Assembly: GCF_001696615.3 (NCBI RefSeq)
Contig: NZ_CP032279.1
Span: forward strand, 62,001-126,000
Source of the DNA: Acinetobacter sp. WCHAc010034
GTDB taxonomy: Bacteria; Pseudomonadota; Gammaproteobacteria; Pseudomonadales; Moraxellaceae
Reading direction: 5' to 3'
DNA: 64,000 nucleotides
Part shown: positions 60,757 to 64,000 of the stretch, one piece after another
Layout: every line of letters starts with the position of its first letter
How positions within the stretch are numbered: position 1 is the first letter of the stretch
Translations under genes and position numbers: made by a program
Notes under the pieces: generated by a model
What the model saw: only the letters and a program-made list of their open reading frames with translations
The model's database searches: none
Told to the model about the DNA's origin: nothing

Positions 60757-61674
60757 TTAAAGCTTTTCAGTAAAAAATGGCGCCAACTGGCCAAGCGCTT
60801 CATCAACAAAGCTTAATCTGTCATACAGTGACATATGGTTGGCGCCGTCTACCGTATAGAGCTGTTTATCGGCGCTTGCTGCGCGCTGCATCAGATCTTC
60901 ACTCATCCATTTGCTGCCCGCGGCGCTTCCCACAACAGCCAGTAGCGGTTGTGTAAAAAATGCTTCTGCTTTGTTATAGGCATCGTAAGTGATGATCTGG
61001 GTCAAGCTGCGCGCTGTGGCAAAGCCGGGCGCGTTGGGATGTTCGCAGCGCGGCGTATGGTAATATTCCCACGCTTCACGCAGCTCTTCATTCGGCGCAT
61101 CTTCCTCTTTGAGCGGCGCAAGTGGAATGATCGCAATATCAGCGCTTTTGGCATCTGCAGTCCGGGCATCTGAACCTGCTTGAATATACGGAATTGCATC
61201 CGCATCTTTTACATTATTTTCCCAGCCGTTACGGAACATTGAACCAATGTTTACTGCACTGACCATCCCCACAGCTTTGATACGATGGTCATTAATCGCT
61301 GCATTTGCGGTATAGCCAGCGCCTGCACAGATGCCCATCGCCCCGATGCGGCTGCTGTCTACATAAGGCAAGGTTGTTAAATAATCAATAACGGCACTGA
61401 CATCTTCAGTGCGGATATAGGGGTTTTCGAGCTGGCGCGGCAGCCCAGTGCTTGCGCCTTGATACGATGCATCATAAGCAATGGTGACAAAGCCATGCGC
61501 TGCCAGTTTCCGCGCATATAAACCTGCAGCCTGTTCTTTCACGCCGCCGCCGGGATGGCTCACCACAATTGCCGGATAAGTTTTGCTTTCATCGAAACCT
61601 TCTGGAAAGTTGATCACGGCAGCAAGGGTAATGCCTTGGCCATTATGATTTTGAATGCTGATTTCTTTTGACAT
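60757..61674 (-). CDS. Dienelactone-hydrolase-like alpha/beta hydrolase
   Basis: A 305-aa hydrolase of the YcjY/dienelactone type. VVSHPGGGVKEQAAGLYARK is the oxyanion region; the nucleophile elbow is IGAMGICAGAGYTANAA, with Cys in the nucleophile position instead of Ser (G-x-C-x-G), as in dienelactone hydrolases; and the catalytic His is in TVDGANHMSLYDRL. It is a paralogue of the gene 41 bp upstream (about half of positions alike), and both are probably cotranscribed and controlled by the AraC regulator further upstream. The substrate is unknown. Confidence 0.8.
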   Translation of the reverse strand: MSKEISIQNHNGQGITLAAVINFPEGFDESKTYPAIVVSHPGGGVKEQAAGLYARKLAAHGFVTIAYDASYQGASTGLPRQLENPYIRTEDVSAVIDYLTTLPYVDSSRIGAMGICAGAGYTANAAINDHRIKAVGMVSAVNIGSMFRNGWENNVKDADAIPYIQAGSDARTADAKSADIAIIPLAPLKEEDAPNEELREAWEYYHTPRCEHPNAPGFATARSLTQIITYDAYNKAEAFFTQPLLAVVGSAAGSKWMSEDLMQRAASADKQLYTVDGANHMSLYDRLSFVDEALGQLAPFFTEKL

Positions 61675-61715
61675 TTCTCTATTCCCTTCTTAATTCACTA
61701 GGAATGGCTTAACAA

Positions 61716-62660
61716 TTAAAGATATTCTTTAAAAAATGGAATGGCTTTGGCTAAGGCTTTAGCTACAGGCTCAGGCTGGTCATACAGTTCATAATGAGAT
61801 GTATTTTCTAAGACCAGCAGCTCTTTTTGCTTCGATGCAGCGCGGCGTATGACTTCATGGCCATCACGATAAGCGCCAAATGCGCCCGGTTTGTCGCCAA
61901 TCACCACTAAAATCGGCTGAGTCAATAAAACTTCTGCTAAATGGAATGCATCCCAGCCCAAAGCGGCGCTCATCCGCGAGAATAAAGCGCTGGTTGCGCC
62001 ATTCGGCTGCTGGCCGCGCGCTGTTTTGTAGTACTCAGTTGCTTCTAAAGGGTCAATATCGCTAATTCCCGCTTTTTTAGCTTCTTCAACCGAAGGCGGC
62101 AAAAGGTCATTCACCAGATATTCTGCACCGCGCGCTTCCGCCGTATGCTGCTGCGCAACCGCTTCCAGGCCGTCAATTAAAGCCTGCCCTGTCCCGCCAT
62201 AACCTTCACGCGTCATGCGGCCAAAATTGACGCCTGTAATTGAAGTCACTGCTTTAATACGGCGCTCGGTCATCGCTGCATTCAGCACATAAGCACCACC
62301 GCCGCAGATGCCTAACGCGCCAATCCGATTTTCATCGACATAAGGAAGCGTCACTAAATAATCTGCAGCATAGCGGATGTCTTCGACACGGTGGTAAGGG
62401 TTCTCAATAAAACGCGGCTCGCCGCCGCTTTCGCCCTGGAAAGAAGCATCAATGATTAAAACCACAAAACCTGCTTCAGTCAGCGCCTTGCCATAAATAT
62501 TGCCTGAAGTCTGCTCTTTACAGCTGCCAATAGGATGAACGCTGATGATTGCAGGATATTTTTTACTTTCATCAAAGCCATTTGGGAATAAGATATTTGC
62601 TGCTGACTCCCAAGCTAAGTTTTTATACTTTACCGTCTTCACGTTGAACACCTCACTCAA
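61716..62660 (-). CDS. Dienelactone-hydrolase-like alpha/beta hydrolase, paralogue
   Basis: A 314-aa hydrolase with the same architecture as its downstream neighbour: SVHPIGSCKEQTSGNIYGKA, then VVLIIDASFQGESGGEPRFI, the elbow IGALGICGGGAYVLNAA (Cys nucleophile) and the His in LENTSHYELYDQPEP. The tandem pair suggests duplication with a change of specificity. A GTG or ATG start near 62660 is followed closely by FNVKTVKYKN. It is the first gene of the two-gene unit. Confidence 0.8.
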   Translation of the reverse strand: MSEVFNVKTVKYKNLAWESAANILFPNGFDESKKYPAIISVHPIGSCKEQTSGNIYGKALTEAGFVVLIIDASFQGESGGEPRFIENPYHRVEDIRYAADYLVTLPYVDENRIGALGICGGGAYVLNAAMTERRIKAVTSITGVNFGRMTREGYGGTGQALIDGLEAVAQQHTAEARGAEYLVNDLLPPSVEEAKKAGISDIDPLEATEYYKTARGQQPNGATSALFSRMSAALGWDAFHLAEVLLTQPILVVIGDKPGAFGAYRDGHEVIRRAASKQKELLVLENTSHYELYDQPEPVAKALAKAIPFFKEYL

Positions 62661-63032
62661 TGATTAGCCTGCAATCTGCTTTTGGATTGGAAGCCTTAAT
62701 TTATATTCTCAGTATAAAATTGGAGTGTATCGATGCCTTGCCTATTTCAACGGGAAGTTTGCCTATTTTGTTAATTATTATTTATCATAAATTTATTTTA
62801 TTTTTCATAAAGATAAACAAAAAACATCCTCGGTTTATAGACAGTCGGATCTTATTGAAATCATCAAATGCATTATCTATAAAAGCTGTAAGCCTGAATA
62901 TTAAGCCTAAATATCCTGTTGTGGCGCAGCGCTGAATAAGCGTGAAGATTCACGGCTGATTGATGAATCGCCATCAGTTTAAATAAGGCGATTCACCCTA
63001 TTTGCCAATCCGCTAATGATTAACAGCATCTT
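62661..63032. other. Intergenic region without a recognisable gene
   Basis: 372 bp between the hydrolase operon and the AraC gene. A plus-strand frame of 91 codons is present but has no ribosome site and a composition typical of AT-rich shadow. It presumably carries the hydrolase promoter and AraC sites. Confidence 0.4.
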
Positions 63033-63944
63033 TCAAGATAAGCCTTGCCGCATGCGCTGAATATCCCGCTGCGGCGGCTCACCAAACAGGCGGCTGTATT
63101 CTCGGCTGAACTGCGAAGCGCTTTCATAGCCTACCAGCCCAGCGGCGCGCCCTGCATCGACGTTTTGATTAAACATCAAATGCCGCGCTTCCTGTAGGCG
63201 CAGCTGCTTTTGATACTGCAATGGGCTCATGCCTGTAGCCGTACGGAAATGCTGTCTAAATGCCGATGGACTCATAAATGCTTTATCCGCTAAGTCATCC
63301 ATACGCATCGGCTGAACATAGTTATGCTTTAACCAATTCACCACTTGGTGAATCTTTTGATTTGCTGAGCCTGATTTCACTAACTGGCGCAAATAGATCC
63401 CGTGCGGGCCATTGAGCAGCCGTACAATAACTTCTTTTTGGATTAAAGGCGCAAGATGCGGAATCATCAAGGGCTCATCCAGTACCTTAGCCAGCCTTAA
63501 AAAAGCATCAATCAAAGGTGCATCGGCTGACTCGACTGAAAAAGAGTGATGAGCGGCATCAGAAATGGCGAAGTCCTCTGCAGGCATCTCCGCCGCCACC
63601 TGATTCACTGTCTGCAGATCCAGCAATAATAAGACAGCCAAAAATGGCTTCTGTGCGGATGCCTGCACAATATGCGAGGTAACAGGCAAGTCAATGGTCG
63701 TTAGCATGCTCTGCCCTTCATGGCAGTGATAGACCTGATCGCCTATAACGACTTCTTTTTCGCCCTGCAAAATAATGCCGATACCTAAGTTATAAATGCA
63801 ATGCGTACTGTCAACAGGACGCATTCGGCTGTGGAAGGAAAGCTGGGGAATTACAGATACATAATCACCTTGCACCTCAGCCAGACGCGAAACAATGCGG
63901 GTGAGCTGCTCAGCATTCGTATTTCTTTCAACAGGGCTTGCCAT
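63033..63944 (-). CDS. AraC-family transcriptional regulator
   Basis: A 303-aa regulator with an AraC_N-type sensor domain (YNLGIGIILQGEKEVVIGDQ, a cupin strand pattern) and a C-terminal double helix-turn-helix (MRMDDLADKAFMSPSAFRQH, then ATGMSPLQYQKQLRLQEARH and GLVGYESASQFSREYSRLFG, which includes the AraC signature). This branch usually activates neighbouring alcohol, aldehyde or hydrolase genes, so the two hydrolases downstream are its likely targets. The gene is complete; the window ends 56 bp beyond its start. Confidence 0.93.
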   Translation of the reverse strand: MASPVERNTNAEQLTRIVSRLAEVQGDYVSVIPQLSFHSRMRPVDSTHCIYNLGIGIILQGEKEVVIGDQVYHCHEGQSMLTTIDLPVTSHIVQASAQKPFLAVLLLLDLQTVNQVAAEMPAEDFAISDAAHHSFSVESADAPLIDAFLRLAKVLDEPLMIPHLAPLIQKEVIVRLLNGPHGIYLRQLVKSGSANQKIHQVVNWLKHNYVQPMRMDDLADKAFMSPSAFRQHFRTATGMSPLQYQKQLRLQEARHLMFNQNVDAGRAAGLVGYESASQFSREYSRLFGEPPQRDIQRMRQGLS

Positions 63945-64000
63945 AGCGGGGTATTTTGTCCTTCTAAAAATCTGCAGAAAAATGCACGGCGCCCAGCTTA

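Noticed and set aside
62660..62935. 91-codon plus-strand frame
   Set aside because: It lacks a ribosome-binding site and has AT-rich shadow composition in an intergenic region.

Overview
The window looks like a chromosomal segment of an Acinetobacter species. The evidence is the gene order aroQ-accB-accC, the mesD/mesX methionine synthase pair, the style of the small secreted proteins and prophage lysis genes, and a core GC content of about 40% with much more AT-rich accessory DNA. No rRNA, tRNA or CRISPR array was found.

Region 1 (1 to about 9.2 kb) is the end of a prophage or genomic island. A tail-region protein with an LRR-like C-terminus, a holin-like protein and a muramidase endolysin come first. 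A rearranged 4 kb follows. An AAA ATPase that would pair with a DUF4435 (TOPRIM-like) protein, an arrangement like the PARIS anti-phage system, is split: its N-terminal half is at 6952-7671 (minus strand) and its C-terminal half is at about 2840-3136 (plus strand). An SMI1/KNR4-like gene is split at the same two places. One inversion of about 2.8-6.95 kb restores both genes. An IS256-family element sits inside a small Excalibur-type gene within the inverted segment. A ribbon-helix-helix regulator and a P22-type antirepressor, with operator and attenuator between them, close the region.

Region 2 (9.4-23.6 kb) is mostly core chromosome: an MFS transporter, accC, accB, aroQ, a lipoprotein, an Imm33/DUF2185-like protein, a zeta-toxin-like ATPase with a small upstream partner, a two-part YeeE/YedE sulfur transporter with a persulfide-dioxygenase-like MBL protein, a YbfF-like esterase and an amidase. 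Several decayed genes lie between them.

Region 3 (23,628-45,291) is a complete Tn7-like transposon of about 21.7 kb, with 27-bp imperfect terminal inverted repeats, repeated TnsB-type sites at each end and a 5-bp target duplication (GCATC). It landed in an intergenic repeat that recurs twice more in the window. It carries a BcepMu gp16-like regulator, a structured leader, tnsA-tnsB-tnsC and a tniQ interrupted by an IS1595-family element. The cargo is a defence island: three tandem small proline-rich proteins sharing a GYQP ... PP(K/R)KP tail, a DUF6338 membrane protein and an E1/JAB fusion whose E1 part has been lost at an IS903-like insertion; then a type I restriction-modification operon (hsdM, hsdS, an Abi_2 HEPN gene, hsdR) followed by an ISL3-like transposase gene; then an unrecognised gene flanked by four copies of a 30-bp repeat, another unrecognised gene, an IS remnant and a DEDDh exonuclease. 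The small-protein/E1-JAB/DUF6338 operon is the best candidate for an undescribed system.

Region 4 (45.3-64 kb) is core metabolism: a LysR regulator divergent from an indolepyruvate:ferredoxin oxidoreductase, a DUF1826 protein, a mesX-mesD-flavin reductase-TSUP cluster, a Fur-type iron-uptake locus (fecI-fecR and an STN-domain TonB receptor), two paralogous dienelactone-hydrolase-like enzymes and an AraC regulator.
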